From Mucilaginibacter sp. 14171R-50 (GTDB lineage: Bacteria; Bacteroidota; Bacteroidia; Sphingobacteriales; Sphingobacteriaceae), in NCBI RefSeq assembly GCF_010093045.1, contig NZ_CP048115.1, forward strand, positions 2,232,001 through 2,296,000: 64,000 nt of DNA, written 5' to 3'. The position numbers and the translations under genes were made by a program. Below are positions 53,869 to 62,806 of this stretch, piece after piece; the first letter of the stretch is position 1, and every line of letters begins with the position of its first letter. The notes under the pieces are model-generated. The model was not told the DNA's origin. It ran no database searches and worked only from the letters and a program-made list of their open reading frames with translations.

Positions 53869-55296
53869 TCACTTGGGTAAATTTTTAATTGCCTCATGGA
53901 TGAGTGTTACAAATTCCTGCGGTGGGTTCAGCCCGAGGTAAACCACCAAACCAAACAGGATAAATTGCGATATGGATTCCACCGGCTTTATTTTTTCAAG
54001 ATCATCTTCTTTGAAATCGATGGGAGGGGAAAATAATAACTTGAAAATATTTTTGCCAAATGCCCAGATGATGATCGTTAACAGCATCATCACAACGATC
54101 AATACCGCCAAATAATTAGCTTCAAACAAAGCGCGAAAAATTAAGAATTCGCTAATAAACAAACCGGATGGGGGCATTGCCGTTGCGCAAAAGAAACCAA
54201 GCAGAACCACGATAGCACCTGTTAAATTGTATTTAAAATAATTACCTACATAATAAATGCTTTTGGTTTTATAAATGCGGTATATCTGCCCCATCTGAAA
54301 AAACAAGCTGGATTTAACAAAGGCATGGAAAATAATATGCAAAATAGCGGCATAATAGCCGACTCCGCCTGCAACTACACCCAACATGACAATACCCATA
54401 TGTTCAATGCTGGAGTAGGCAAACATTCGCTTTATATTTTTAACCTTGGTCATATAAACGGTCGCCACAAAAATGGAAAGGATGGCGGCAATCATAATCA
54501 CATGATTGGCCCAGGCGTGTAGCGGTGAATTCGCAATAATTACGTAAAAACGGAAGATCCCCACGAAACCCATATTCATCAAAACACTGGAGAGTATTGC
54601 GCCTGCAGGAGAGGGGGCTTTATCTTTCGCGTCTATCCCGGCGGTGTACATAGGAACCAATCCTAACTTAGCCGTAAACCCGGTGAATATAAAAATGAAA
54701 GCAAGGCGCAACCAAAATAAATTCAGTTCGGGCGCCTTTTTCAAGAGTACAGCAAATGAAAGATCATCAGTACCTGCCTTTTTTAAAGTAAAACTTAAAA
54801 AAAGTATGCCGATAAATACCAGCGTGATGCTGATTGCGCAAACAAAAACATATTTCCAGGTGCCTTCCAGGGTGCGGTTATTCCTGCGATGATAAATAAG
54901 CGCGGAAGCGCTGAGGGTAGTGAGCTCAACGAAAATCCAGGTAACCGCAATATGGTTAGCAAGATAAGCAGCGCTGATAGCGGTGAGCAGTACTACCATT
55001 GCGGCAAAATATATAGCCCTATGCGCCGGGTTCTCTTTTTCTTTCGTTAAGAAAACATAGCTGTGATACATGGCAGGAATGCTGATGATGCTTAAGGTCG
55101 CCAGCATTAAAATGCTTAACGCATCTGCCGTAAAATATCCCAATTCAGTCGTGTTTGGATGGAGATATTCATAAAATGTAAAACCGGTTTGTAATACCAG
55201 GAAAGCGATAACAAGCAGGTAATTGATTAACCGGCTCCTGTTAAAAAATAGTAATCCGCCTATACTGAACGCTGCTGCTAAATAAATTCCTGTCAT
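53869..55296 (-). CDS. HyfF/NuoN-like antiporter subunit
   Basis: 475 residues, about 13-14 membrane helices, of the Mrp-antiporter/NuoLMN family. Key features are the ion-channel helices around WIFVELTTLSASALIYH (conserved Glu) and FTGFTAKLGLVPMYTAGID (conserved Lys), and KRMFAYSSIEHMGIVMLGV. It should carry out proton or sodium translocation. Located between the NuoK-like and NuoCD-like genes as in hyf operons. Confidence 0.9.
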   Translation of the reverse strand: MTGIYLAAAFSIGGLLFFNRSRLINYLLVIAFLVLQTGFTFYEYLHPNTTELGYFTADALSILMLATLSIISIPAMYHSYVFLTKEKENPAHRAIYFAAMVVLLTAISAAYLANHIAVTWIFVELTTLSASALIYHRRNNRTLEGTWKYVFVCAISITLVFIGILFLSFTLKKAGTDDLSFAVLLKKAPELNLFWLRLAFIFIFTGFTAKLGLVPMYTAGIDAKDKAPSPAGAILSSVLMNMGFVGIFRFYVIIANSPLHAWANHVIMIAAILSIFVATVYMTKVKNIKRMFAYSSIEHMGIVMLGVVAGGVGYYAAILHIIFHAFVKSSLFFQMGQIYRIYKTKSIYYVGNYFKYNLTGAIVVLLGFFCATAMPPSGLFISEFLIFRALFEANYLAVLIVVMMLLTIIIWAFGKNIFKLLFSPPIDFKEDDLEKIKPVESISQFILFGLVVYLGLNPPQEFVTLIHEAIKNLPK

Positions 55297-55315
55297 TCTC
55301 TGTTGTTATTAATTT

Positions 55316-55945
55316 TTAATCCTTTAAATTTTTTAACTGATCCACATCCGTATCCTTTAGCACATCTCCAATCCTGTTGACGAATATTCCCAATATGAAA
55401 ACACTGACAAAGACATCCAGCAATATACCCAGGTTTACCAGCATAGGCATTTCATTGCCTACGGCTAACGATAAAATGAAAACGCCGTTTTCAATGACCA
55501 GGTAGCCCATCACATGCGTGATAATTTTATGCCTGGTTAAGATAATGTACAACCCGGTAAACAAGGTAGAGAGGGCTATAACAAAATAAATCTTACTTAT
55601 CCTTGAATCAGCAATTGCATTGGATAAAATAAAGGTGGCAAGGATGATGAGCGTAATGATGATCAGCGAAATGAAATTTGGCAGAAAAGGTTCCGCATCC
55701 CGGTTGATCTTGTTTCTTTTAATAATGTAATTTAAAAAAAAGGGTATAGCAATCGCCTTGAAAACAATAGTTTCTAACAAAACAAAAGCAAGGTTGACCG
55801 CATTGATTTGTATCAGATCGATAAAGGCGATCCCAAATAGTAACAGGCCCTGGAATGCGAGAATTTTAATGTAGGTGAGCAGCCTGTTGGCAATTCCCAG
55901 ATAAAGGAGCGACATGGTAAATATTATCAGTAAAACGTTGGTCAT
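55316..55945 (-). CDS. HyfE/NuoK-like membrane subunit
   Basis: 209 residues, about six to seven membrane helices. HyfE-type extended NuoK homologue; the conserved acidic residue lies in VMGYLVIENGVFILSLAVG. Works in the proton path between the NuoH-like and antiporter subunits. Gap to the upstream HyfC-like gene is 25 bases. Confidence 0.85.
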   Translation of the reverse strand: MTNVLLIIFTMSLLYLGIANRLLTYIKILAFQGLLLFGIAFIDLIQINAVNLAFVLLETIVFKAIAIPFFLNYIIKRNKINRDAEPFLPNFISLIIITLIILATFILSNAIADSRISKIYFVIALSTLFTGLYIILTRHKIITHVMGYLVIENGVFILSLAVGNEMPMLVNLGILLDVFVSVFILGIFVNRIGDVLKDTDVDQLKNLKD

Positions 55946-55970
55946 GATAGTTTTGCTTTGTTTTTGATCG

Positions 55971-56876
55971 TTAATTAAATTGTCCTAAAACCAGCAATAC
56001 CCCAAGAAAAATCAGGAAAGCAACGGAGGATAGGGCCAGTATATACTGCGCATTATGATTCATTCGGAACCTTGCGGTAAAGGATTCCAGTATTCCAACG
56101 GAAACCGCAAACAGCAGCTGAATAACAAAAAATATAGGGATAATTAAATATATCGGGAAACTGCCCATAAACAGGTTGGCGATCAATGCCCCGTACATGG
56201 CGAATTTCAGGCTGGTGGCATATAAAATCATTCCAAGGTCAAAGCCGCTGTTATCGAGGATCATTACTTCATGAACCATAGTCAGTTCCAGGTGGGTATT
56301 GGGATCATCTATGGGCATCCGGCTATTTTCGACCATCGTGATCATAGCCAGGACAAACGTTGCCAATACGCCAAGTATATAAGATATGTACGAGCCAAAA
56401 TGCAATGAGGCGAATATTTCCTGGAATGACGTGTGACCGGTAAGCAGGGCAAACGAACCCATCAGGATAAAAAAGGCCGGTTCGGCAAACATGGAAAAAA
56501 GGGCCTCGCGGCTTGCGCCCATACCTTCAAAGCTGCTGCCTGTATCTAAAGCAGAGATGATACTAAAAAACTTCCCTGTACCCAATACATACGCAAAAAA
56601 AACAAAATCCCCCTCAAAAGAGATGATCCCTTTGTATTGGCCCAGGGGGATAACCATTATCGCTATAAGGACGGAAGCAAAATAAATACTTGGGGCTACC
56701 TGGAAAATGAAACTGGTGGTTTTGCTGTATACAGCTCCTTTTTTAAACAACCTGATCAGATCTTTCATCGGCTGAAAAATGCCGGGGCCCTTGCGGCCCG
56801 ACGTAATGCTCTTGGTACGGATGATAACACCTGTAAAAGCCAGACTTGCCAATATAATTAAAATGAAACTTACCAT
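55971..56876 (-). CDS. HyfC/NuoH-like membrane anchor subunit
   Basis: 301 residues, eight predicted helices. NuoH-type motifs: GRKGPGIFQPMKDLIRLFKK at the cytoplasmic face, FEGMGASREALFSMFAEPAF with the conserved acidic residues of the Q-module interface, and PIDDPNTHLELTMVHEVMIL. It connects the soluble arm to the ion channels. Adjacent without gap to the second antiporter gene. Confidence 0.93.
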   Translation of the reverse strand: MVSFILIILASLAFTGVIIRTKSITSGRKGPGIFQPMKDLIRLFKKGAVYSKTTSFIFQVAPSIYFASVLIAIMVIPLGQYKGIISFEGDFVFFAYVLGTGKFFSIISALDTGSSFEGMGASREALFSMFAEPAFFILMGSFALLTGHTSFQEIFASLHFGSYISYILGVLATFVLAMITMVENSRMPIDDPNTHLELTMVHEVMILDNSGFDLGMILYATSLKFAMYGALIANLFMGSFPIYLIIPIFFVIQLLFAVSVGILESFTARFRMNHNAQYILALSSVAFLIFLGVLLVLGQFN

Positions 56877-58904
56877 CTATAGTTGATTTAAGAACTTAAT
56901 TAATGCTTTTAGATAATCGAACGCCAATGGAACAATTAATACCAGGGTAATAAAAGCTACGCCATATAATATATAAAATTGAAGGTTCCCGTTTTGAAGG
57001 AAAATAAACCGGTTAAAAAATTTCTTTAATTGTTGTAAAGGGTAATCGATAAACCATTCTTCCGTTTTATCATAAGGGTGCGTTTCCTGTCCGCCTGATT
57101 TTGGGAATATCCCCTGTATTTCCTTTTTCTTTTTGTGAATGGAAAGAACAGGTTCAGCAAGTTTCCGGTAAGTTCGGACGAAAGCGCTTGCGGTATATTG
57201 CATTTTTGCAGTGGGAGCAATATACCCGCAGCCCCACGTAACATTAATGGTCTGTGGTTTATTACTAACCATGATTTTCCTCAACAAAAATATAAGCCCG
57301 GCCATTCCTGAGAAAGCCACAGAACACCACCCAATCATCGACATTGTCGCCGTTATTTGAAGTCTTTCTAACGGGATATTGTTATGAAGATGATAGGTAA
57401 ATAAATGAAGGGGTTCTGAAAGTGCGATAACAAATGGTTTGGGAAACAACCCAATAGCTATTATTAAAATAAACACAGCATACATTGGCATTAGTTTTCC
57501 AAAATTGGATTCCTCCGCAGGATGCTGTAAATTGTAACGTGCAGTACCCAAAAAAACAGAGCCAAATGCTTTTGTAAAGCATAACATCGCCAGCCCTCCG
57601 ATCAGTGCTAATGCAAAAATCCCCGAAACAACTGACAAGGTTAATGCATTGTCTGACGCATATAACCCTGTAAACAGTCCATTATAAATAAGAAACTCTG
57701 AAATAAATCCGTTGAAAGGAGGTAGCCCGCAAATGGCAAGCGCTGACATGAGAAAAAGAAACGCCGTATGCGGCATTTGTTTGCTTAATCCCCCCAGCTT
57801 TTCTATATCCATGGTGTGAGTGGACTGATAAACGTTACCAGCTCCATAAAATAAAAGTGATTTAAAAAGAGAATGATTTAAGGTATGCAGCAAAGCGCCT
57901 GCAAATCCCAGTACGGCTAATAGCTGATTTTCCATGCCAACCCCGATGCAACCTATGCCAATGCCAATCCCAATAATTCCGATGTTTTCAATACTGTGAT
58001 AAGCCAGTAATCTTTTTAGGTTGTGCTGAACAATGGCAAGCATTACGCCATATATTCCCGAAACAATGGAAATGAATAATATGAAATAACCTATGACGAG
58101 GTAATCAATTTTGATGAGCAGCAGCATCCTCATCATGCCAAAAATGCCTATTTTTATGATTACGCCGGACATGATACCCGAGACGTGTGACGGTGCTGCC
58201 GGATGTGCATAAGGCAACCAGGTATGAAAAGGAACAAATCCCGCTTTAATAGCAAAACCAAAAAAGAAACATAAAAATAAGGCTACCCCGGTAAGCAAGG
58301 AATTAGCGGAAGAAAATAACGTGATAGCTTTAAAATCGTAGGAGTTCATGCGCATGGCCACCCAGATAAAACCCAGCGTCAAAAACATGATGCAAATATG
58401 AGACTGGATCAGGAAATTGATACCCGCATTTAAGGTTTCCCTTTTATAATGTTCAAAAATTATGAGGATAAAAGAGGATAAGGCCATTATTTCCCAGGCT
58501 ATTAAAAAAGCTATCGCATTTTGCAGGGAACAAATACAGATCAGGCTTGAATGGACAAGAATAAAACTGATACAATGAAGAGAAAGGTTAGATTTCTGTG
58601 ATCGATAAGCTTTCATATAATGCAGCCCATAAATGGCCCCCGTAATGCAGGTAAAATTGATGATTACTATAAACCAACCCGATAAAGCATCAATCCGGAC
58701 AGGGATTTCTCCGGTTACCGATGAGCCGGTGAATAAAAACTCAGCATTTTCACCGGACAATGCCTGAAAGGCTAAGCTTCCGCTGAGGATAGCTATGAAG
58801 GTTACAGTCGTTACCGTAATCATTCCTTTCCATTTCACACTTATAAACGGGATAAGCAGGATGGCTAACAGAATAATGACGATAAAGGCTATAATCTTTC
58901 CCAT
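56877..58904 (-). CDS. HyfB/NuoL-like antiporter subunit, copy 2
   Basis: 675 residues with ~16 membrane helices. Conserved Glu in LIAWEIMALSSFILIIF, Lys in FAIKAGFVPFHTWLPYAH and AAPSHVSGIMSGVIIKIGIF. Paralogue of the gene just upstream (same motifs in the same order). Its start overlaps the stop of copy 1 by one base (TGATG type). Ion-translocating subunit. Confidence 0.92.
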   Translation of the reverse strand: MGKIIAFIVIILLAILLIPFISVKWKGMITVTTVTFIAILSGSLAFQALSGENAEFLFTGSSVTGEIPVRIDALSGWFIVIINFTCITGAIYGLHYMKAYRSQKSNLSLHCISFILVHSSLICICSLQNAIAFLIAWEIMALSSFILIIFEHYKRETLNAGINFLIQSHICIMFLTLGFIWVAMRMNSYDFKAITLFSSANSLLTGVALFLCFFFGFAIKAGFVPFHTWLPYAHPAAPSHVSGIMSGVIIKIGIFGMMRMLLLIKIDYLVIGYFILFISIVSGIYGVMLAIVQHNLKRLLAYHSIENIGIIGIGIGIGCIGVGMENQLLAVLGFAGALLHTLNHSLFKSLLFYGAGNVYQSTHTMDIEKLGGLSKQMPHTAFLFLMSALAICGLPPFNGFISEFLIYNGLFTGLYASDNALTLSVVSGIFALALIGGLAMLCFTKAFGSVFLGTARYNLQHPAEESNFGKLMPMYAVFILIIAIGLFPKPFVIALSEPLHLFTYHLHNNIPLERLQITATMSMIGWCSVAFSGMAGLIFLLRKIMVSNKPQTINVTWGCGYIAPTAKMQYTASAFVRTYRKLAEPVLSIHKKKKEIQGIFPKSGGQETHPYDKTEEWFIDYPLQQLKKFFNRFIFLQNGNLQFYILYGVAFITLVLIVPLAFDYLKALIKFLNQL

Positions 58905-60904
58905 CAGATGAAATTAAATATTGTCCCTATAAAGATCAGCAGAATAAAAAGAGCACCATACAAAATATACAGCTGAATTTTGCCATTTTGAATAAACTTG
59001 AAATAATTCATGAAGAATAGCAGCTTGTCAACCATGCCATCAAAAATCTTTGCTGCAAAAAAATCATTGTAATGCGATGAATGCGTCCTTTCCGCCGGGA
59101 ATATTTCGCTGGCTGTTATCTCTTTATATTTATTCTTTTCCAGAATGATGAAATTTAATAGTTTTCCGAGCGACTTCGAAAACGATTTTCCGGTGTATTG
59201 CATGCGCGGCGTCGGAGCGGGATACCCACATCCCCATGTTAGGCCGGTCGATACCGGCCGCCTCCGCGCAAGAGCATTCCTTAACAGATAAATACCAATG
59301 AACACCACGATAAACAGCAGCGCAAATCTTCCGATGGAGGTTATGCTGGTTAGTAAAGCACCTGGCACCACGCTGCTTCCTGCAGGAGCCACCGGAATAA
59401 ATTTCCCAACAATTTCACTAACTACTGAATAATAAAATTGTGGAAATAAGCCAATAGAAAGCATGATGGTTAAAATAAAATACTGCGGCAGCCGCATGAG
59501 CCATGTTACTTCCCCTGGTTGCTGGTGTAAATGGGTTCGCGGGCTACCCAGGAAGATCGTTCCAAACCCTTTTGTAAAAGTGAGCATGGAAATCCCACCG
59601 ATCAAAGCCAATCCCGCCAGTGAAAATATCATCAGGGTAATATAAGTGATACCGATGGATTTGATGCCCAGCAGGACCGCGTTGTATAACAGAAACTCAG
59701 AAACGAAGCCATTAAACGGGGGCAGCCCTCCGATAGCCATACCGCCAATCAGAAAAAATATGGCTGTTTGCGGCATACGGTGTATCAATCCGCCTAACTT
59801 TTCCATGTCACGGGTATGTGTTTGCTGATAAACAGAACCTGCAGAAAAAAAGAGAAGCGATTTAAAAAGGGAATGATTTAAAACATGCAGCAAGGCCCCG
59901 GTGAACCCTAAAATAATCAACACGGAATTTCCGATGCCCATTCCCATTAATCCGATGCCGATTCCGATGCCGATAATCCCGATATTTTCAATCGTACAGT
60001 AAGCCAGCATCTTTTTAAAATCCCGGTGAACGGCCGCATTCAGGATACCATACAACCCGGTAAGGACGGACAGGGCGATAATAATTTCACCGATCACGGT
60101 ATAATCCTGTTTTAAGAAAAAGACGATCCTTAATATTCCATAGATGCCCAGCTTAACGATAACACCGGACATCACCCCGGAAATATGCGAAGGCGCTGCA
60201 GGGTGTGCCTGTGGAAGCCAGGAATGCAGGGGAATAAATCCGGCCTTAATGCCAAAGCCGGTAAAAAAAAGAAAAAACAGCCAAAGGTTTGGATTAGCGG
60301 AGAAAAACTTTCCAATTGCCGAAAACTCAAAGGAGCCCTCCGCTAAGTAGACCCAAATAAATGAGGCAGAAAGAAAAAGTACTCCAATATGCATCTGAAC
60401 CAGGTAATTTAACCCCGCCTGGAGTGTCGTCTTGTTCCTGTGCTCAAAAATGACCAGCAGAAAGGAGGAAATGGACATCAGCTCCCATACGATGAGAAAG
60501 GCCAGCCCATTCTGTACCATGCAGACCCAGAGCATGGACGATTGAAACAACAAAAATAAAACCCAATGCATCGAAAGGTTTGCCTTTTGTTCATCATATT
60601 CTTTCATATAGCCTATTCCATAAAAAGCCCCATTGATACAGGTTAAATTTATGATGAGCATAAACCAGGAAGACAAAGCGTCTATATGAATCGAAATATT
60701 TCCAAAGACCGCATTATTTCCAATAAAAATATCAACTGCGCTTCCGGTTATACCTTTAACAGCGGGAATGGAGGTTATCACTGCGATGAGCAATACGAAG
60801 ACAAAATTTGCTTTTGCCTTAGCTGAATGCGGAAGGAAAGCAATTGAGAGGATCCCTGCTGCCGGCAACAAAAAGACTAAAGAAAGTAACAAACCGTTGG
60901 ACAT
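58904..60904 (-). CDS. HyfB/NuoL-like antiporter subunit, copy 1
   Basis: 666 residues, ~16 helices. Conserved Glu in LIVWELMSISSFLLVIFEH, Lys in FGIKAGFIPLHSWLPQAH and AAPSHISGVMSGVIVKLGIY. Two tandem large antiporter subunits plus the smaller HyfF-like one give three potential ion channels, more than a typical Mbh-type hydrogenase. First secure gene of the operon. Confidence 0.92.
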   Translation of the reverse strand: MSNGLLLSLVFLLPAAGILSIAFLPHSAKAKANFVFVLLIAVITSIPAVKGITGSAVDIFIGNNAVFGNISIHIDALSSWFMLIINLTCINGAFYGIGYMKEYDEQKANLSMHWVLFLLFQSSMLWVCMVQNGLAFLIVWELMSISSFLLVIFEHRNKTTLQAGLNYLVQMHIGVLFLSASFIWVYLAEGSFEFSAIGKFFSANPNLWLFFLFFTGFGIKAGFIPLHSWLPQAHPAAPSHISGVMSGVIVKLGIYGILRIVFFLKQDYTVIGEIIIALSVLTGLYGILNAAVHRDFKKMLAYCTIENIGIIGIGIGIGLMGMGIGNSVLIILGFTGALLHVLNHSLFKSLLFFSAGSVYQQTHTRDMEKLGGLIHRMPQTAIFFLIGGMAIGGLPPFNGFVSEFLLYNAVLLGIKSIGITYITLMIFSLAGLALIGGISMLTFTKGFGTIFLGSPRTHLHQQPGEVTWLMRLPQYFILTIMLSIGLFPQFYYSVVSEIVGKFIPVAPAGSSVVPGALLTSITSIGRFALLFIVVFIGIYLLRNALARRRPVSTGLTWGCGYPAPTPRMQYTGKSFSKSLGKLLNFIILEKNKYKEITASEIFPAERTHSSHYNDFFAAKIFDGMVDKLLFFMNYFKFIQNGKIQLYILYGALFILLIFIGTIFNFI

Positions 60905-60922
60905 AAATATTGGAGCTGATTT

Positions 60923-61126
60923 TTAATTCGTGGCGGCGCTTGTACGTATTTTCACGAGGTAAATGAATTCTTGCTGTTCTTTTAATAAATTATAAAACGC
61001 CTGTGAGCCGGCCTTTTGTAAAGTATGCGCAGGTCCGTTTACCGGCTCTGCGTATAAGGATAAAAATACGGTATATTTTATGGAATGGGGCGGTAAAACA
61101 TCAGCCGTAATACTGATATTTATCAT
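60923..61126 (-). CDS. Possible small protein at operon head, 67 residues
   Basis: Open frame 18 bases upstream of the first antiporter gene, reading MINISITADVLPPHSIKYTV onward with an amphipathic second half (AFYNLLKEQQEFIYLVKIRT). No family recognised. Composition is protein-like and the spacing fits an operon, but the frame may be chance. If it is not coding, 60905-61334 is an operon leader with no other feature seen. Confidence 0.3.
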   Translation of the reverse strand: MINISITADVLPPHSIKYTVFLSLYAEPVNGPAHTLQKAGSQAFYNLLKEQQEFIYLVKIRTSAATN

Positions 61127-61334
61127 AGTTACCAGGATATATAAGGTATACCTGCCTGGATTAACTTTTATTTGCGATCATAGCGCAACTCCTAAGTTGG
61201 GTAACCTGACCCCTGCCGGTGTGCATATCCCGGCTTTATGCTGAATTTAGAATGATAGGAATAACGCGGATGACAAAGTCTAAAAATTTAAGGGGCAATT
61301 ATAGCGGGCAAGGTTATCAAAATAAATTACCGGT

Positions 61335-62042
61335 TTATTTGTAATTAGCGCGTTTAACCAATAGCTTGATATCTTTAATCATAATTTTACGGCCGTCGGT
61401 TTCCAGGATGCCCTCGTTTTTAAATTCTTTGAGCAGGCGGATGACGTTTTCCGACGCGATCCCTGCAATATTGGCCAGGTCCGAGCGGGAAATATTCAAC
61501 ACGATCTCCTGGTCTTCCTTAAATTCATCTTTAGATTTTTCACGCAGTACGATCAGCGCGATCGCCAGCCGTTCAGGGCCGGTACGCTGCGCGAAAACCG
61601 AAATACTGTTAGCAAGTACGGTGAATTCGTGACTCAGTGCTTTAAGCAATCTTTGCATGAAAACCGGGGAGCGCAATAATACGTCCGCAAAATCTTCTTT
61701 TGGGATAAAGGAAACCAGACTATCCTCCATGGCGGCGGCCGAATCCGGGTAACGTTCTTCGGACAGTACCGCATGGTAACCGATCAGTTCGCCCTGGTTG
61801 GCAATATAAATGATCTGCTCTTTGGCGATCTGGTCAACCTTGTATTTTTTTACCTTGCCGCTTCGGACTAAAAATATTCCGGAAGGGACTGTCCCCTCCC
61901 TGAAGATCACGTCACCCTTCTGATAATGGTGATCGGTTTGGTTGCTGATCAAAAAATTATAATCTTCTTCCGAAAGCACGTTTAAGATCGACTGGGTGGT
62001 AAAGTTCCAGCGGTCAATAGGAAATATTCCGGATATGCTCAT
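61335..62042 (-). CDS. Crp/Fnr-family regulator without iron-sulfur cysteines
   Basis: 235 residues. Effector barrel ~35-130 (HHYQKGDVIFREGTVPSGIF, LVRSGKVKKYKVD), dimer helix ~130-165, winged HTH ~180-225. The recognition helix IASENVIRLLKEF keeps the Glu and Arg of FNR-type ETISR but has Ile in place of the Ser, consistent with binding TGAT while not requiring the outer T. There is no cysteine at all, so it is not an Fe-S oxygen sensor; haem, small-molecule or redox-independent control is possible. It lies between the Ehr operon and methyltransferase pair 2, 28 bases from an FNR-like dyad. Confidence 0.9.
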   Translation of the reverse strand: MSISGIFPIDRWNFTTQSILNVLSEEDYNFLISNQTDHHYQKGDVIFREGTVPSGIFLVRSGKVKKYKVDQIAKEQIIYIANQGELIGYHAVLSEERYPDSAAAMEDSLVSFIPKEDFADVLLRSPVFMQRLLKALSHEFTVLANSISVFAQRTGPERLAIALIVLREKSKDEFKEDQEIVLNISRSDLANIAGIASENVIRLLKEFKNEGILETDGRKIMIKDIKLLVKRANYK

Positions 62043-62070
62043 GGTGCAAAGTTACGATAATATTAAAAAA

Positions 62071-62084
62071 CTGATAAATATCAG
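62071..62084. promoter_or_regulatory. FNR-like dyad between Crp/Fnr gene and methyltransferase pair 2
   Basis: CTGATAAATATCAG, containing TGAT-AAAT-ATCA. Its centre is 52.5 bases before the TATCTTTG box at 62130, the same geometry as at 49599-49612. It is 29 bases from the Crp/Fnr start on the other strand, so it may also autoregulate that gene. Confidence 0.65.
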
Positions 62085-62129
62085 ATTCTTCACTGATATC
62101 TTCCCGGTCAAAGGTACACAAAGGCGGGG

Positions 62130-62137
62130 TATCTTTG
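62130..62137 (+). promoter_or_regulatory. -7 box of methyltransferase pair 2
   Basis: TATCTTTG is an exact TAnnTTTG. It overlaps the TTG that opens the longer reading frame, which rules that codon out as a translation start and supports ATG 62231. Confidence 0.6.
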
Positions 62138-62230
62138 CATGTGATCAACGCTTACCCATATTCTCCCTTCCCGCCTGAGCCGGAAGCCAGTCAAACAAGC
62201 ATCATCGTACCTTTTAAAAAAATCAACCCC

Positions 62231-62806
62231 ATGGATTGTTTCTTTCGCAATGACGCGGAGTTCGACTGGCTATATCCCGAACATTTTCAACTGATGTCCC
62301 AAAAGCAATGGACGCCTATTGCCATCGCAAAAAAAGCAGCCGAATATTTAGCTGTTAGTGGGGCTAAGATCCTGGATATCGGCAGCGGTATCGGGAAATT
62401 CTGCCTGACGGCGGCGCATCATAACCCGGATTCGCATTATTTCGGGGTTGAGCAGCGGCATGAGCTGGTGCATTATGCCAAAACTGCCAAAAGGTATCTC
62501 GGACTGGAGAACGCCAGTTTTATCCACGCCAATTTTACGCAGCTCAATTTCAGCGAATTTGATCATTTCTATTTTTATAATTCTTTCTATGAAAATATAG
62601 ACCAGAAAAATGCCATTGACGATACGATTGAAACGTCCTATAGCCTTTATGATTATTATACGCAGTATTTACATTCTGTACTCAAAATGAAACCACCCGG
62701 CACCAGGGTGGTCACTTACCAGAGTCTCGGTGAAGAAATACCGGATGACTTTAAGCTGGCCGATTTGTCGTTCGATACCTTGCTCCGGCTGTGGATCAAG
62801 GAATAA
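62231..62806 (+). CDS. Class I SAM methyltransferase-like protein, type A copy 2
   Basis: 191 residues from ATG 62231 (MDCFFRNDAEFDWLYPEH). Motif I AKILDIGSGIGKFCLTAAHH, then YFGVEQRHELVHYAKTAK and FDHFYFYNSFYENIDQK. The end PPGTRVVTYQSLGEEIPDDF matches type A copy 1. Stop is immediately followed by the type B start. Its promoter with FNR-like dyad was duplicated along with the gene. Confidence 0.78.
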   Translation: MDCFFRNDAEFDWLYPEHFQLMSQKQWTPIAIAKKAAEYLAVSGAKILDIGSGIGKFCLTAAHHNPDSHYFGVEQRHELVHYAKTAKRYLGLENASFIHANFTQLNFSEFDHFYFYNSFYENIDQKNAIDDTIETSYSLYDYYTQYLHSVLKMKPPGTRVVTYQSLGEEIPDDFKLADLSFDTLLRLWIKE

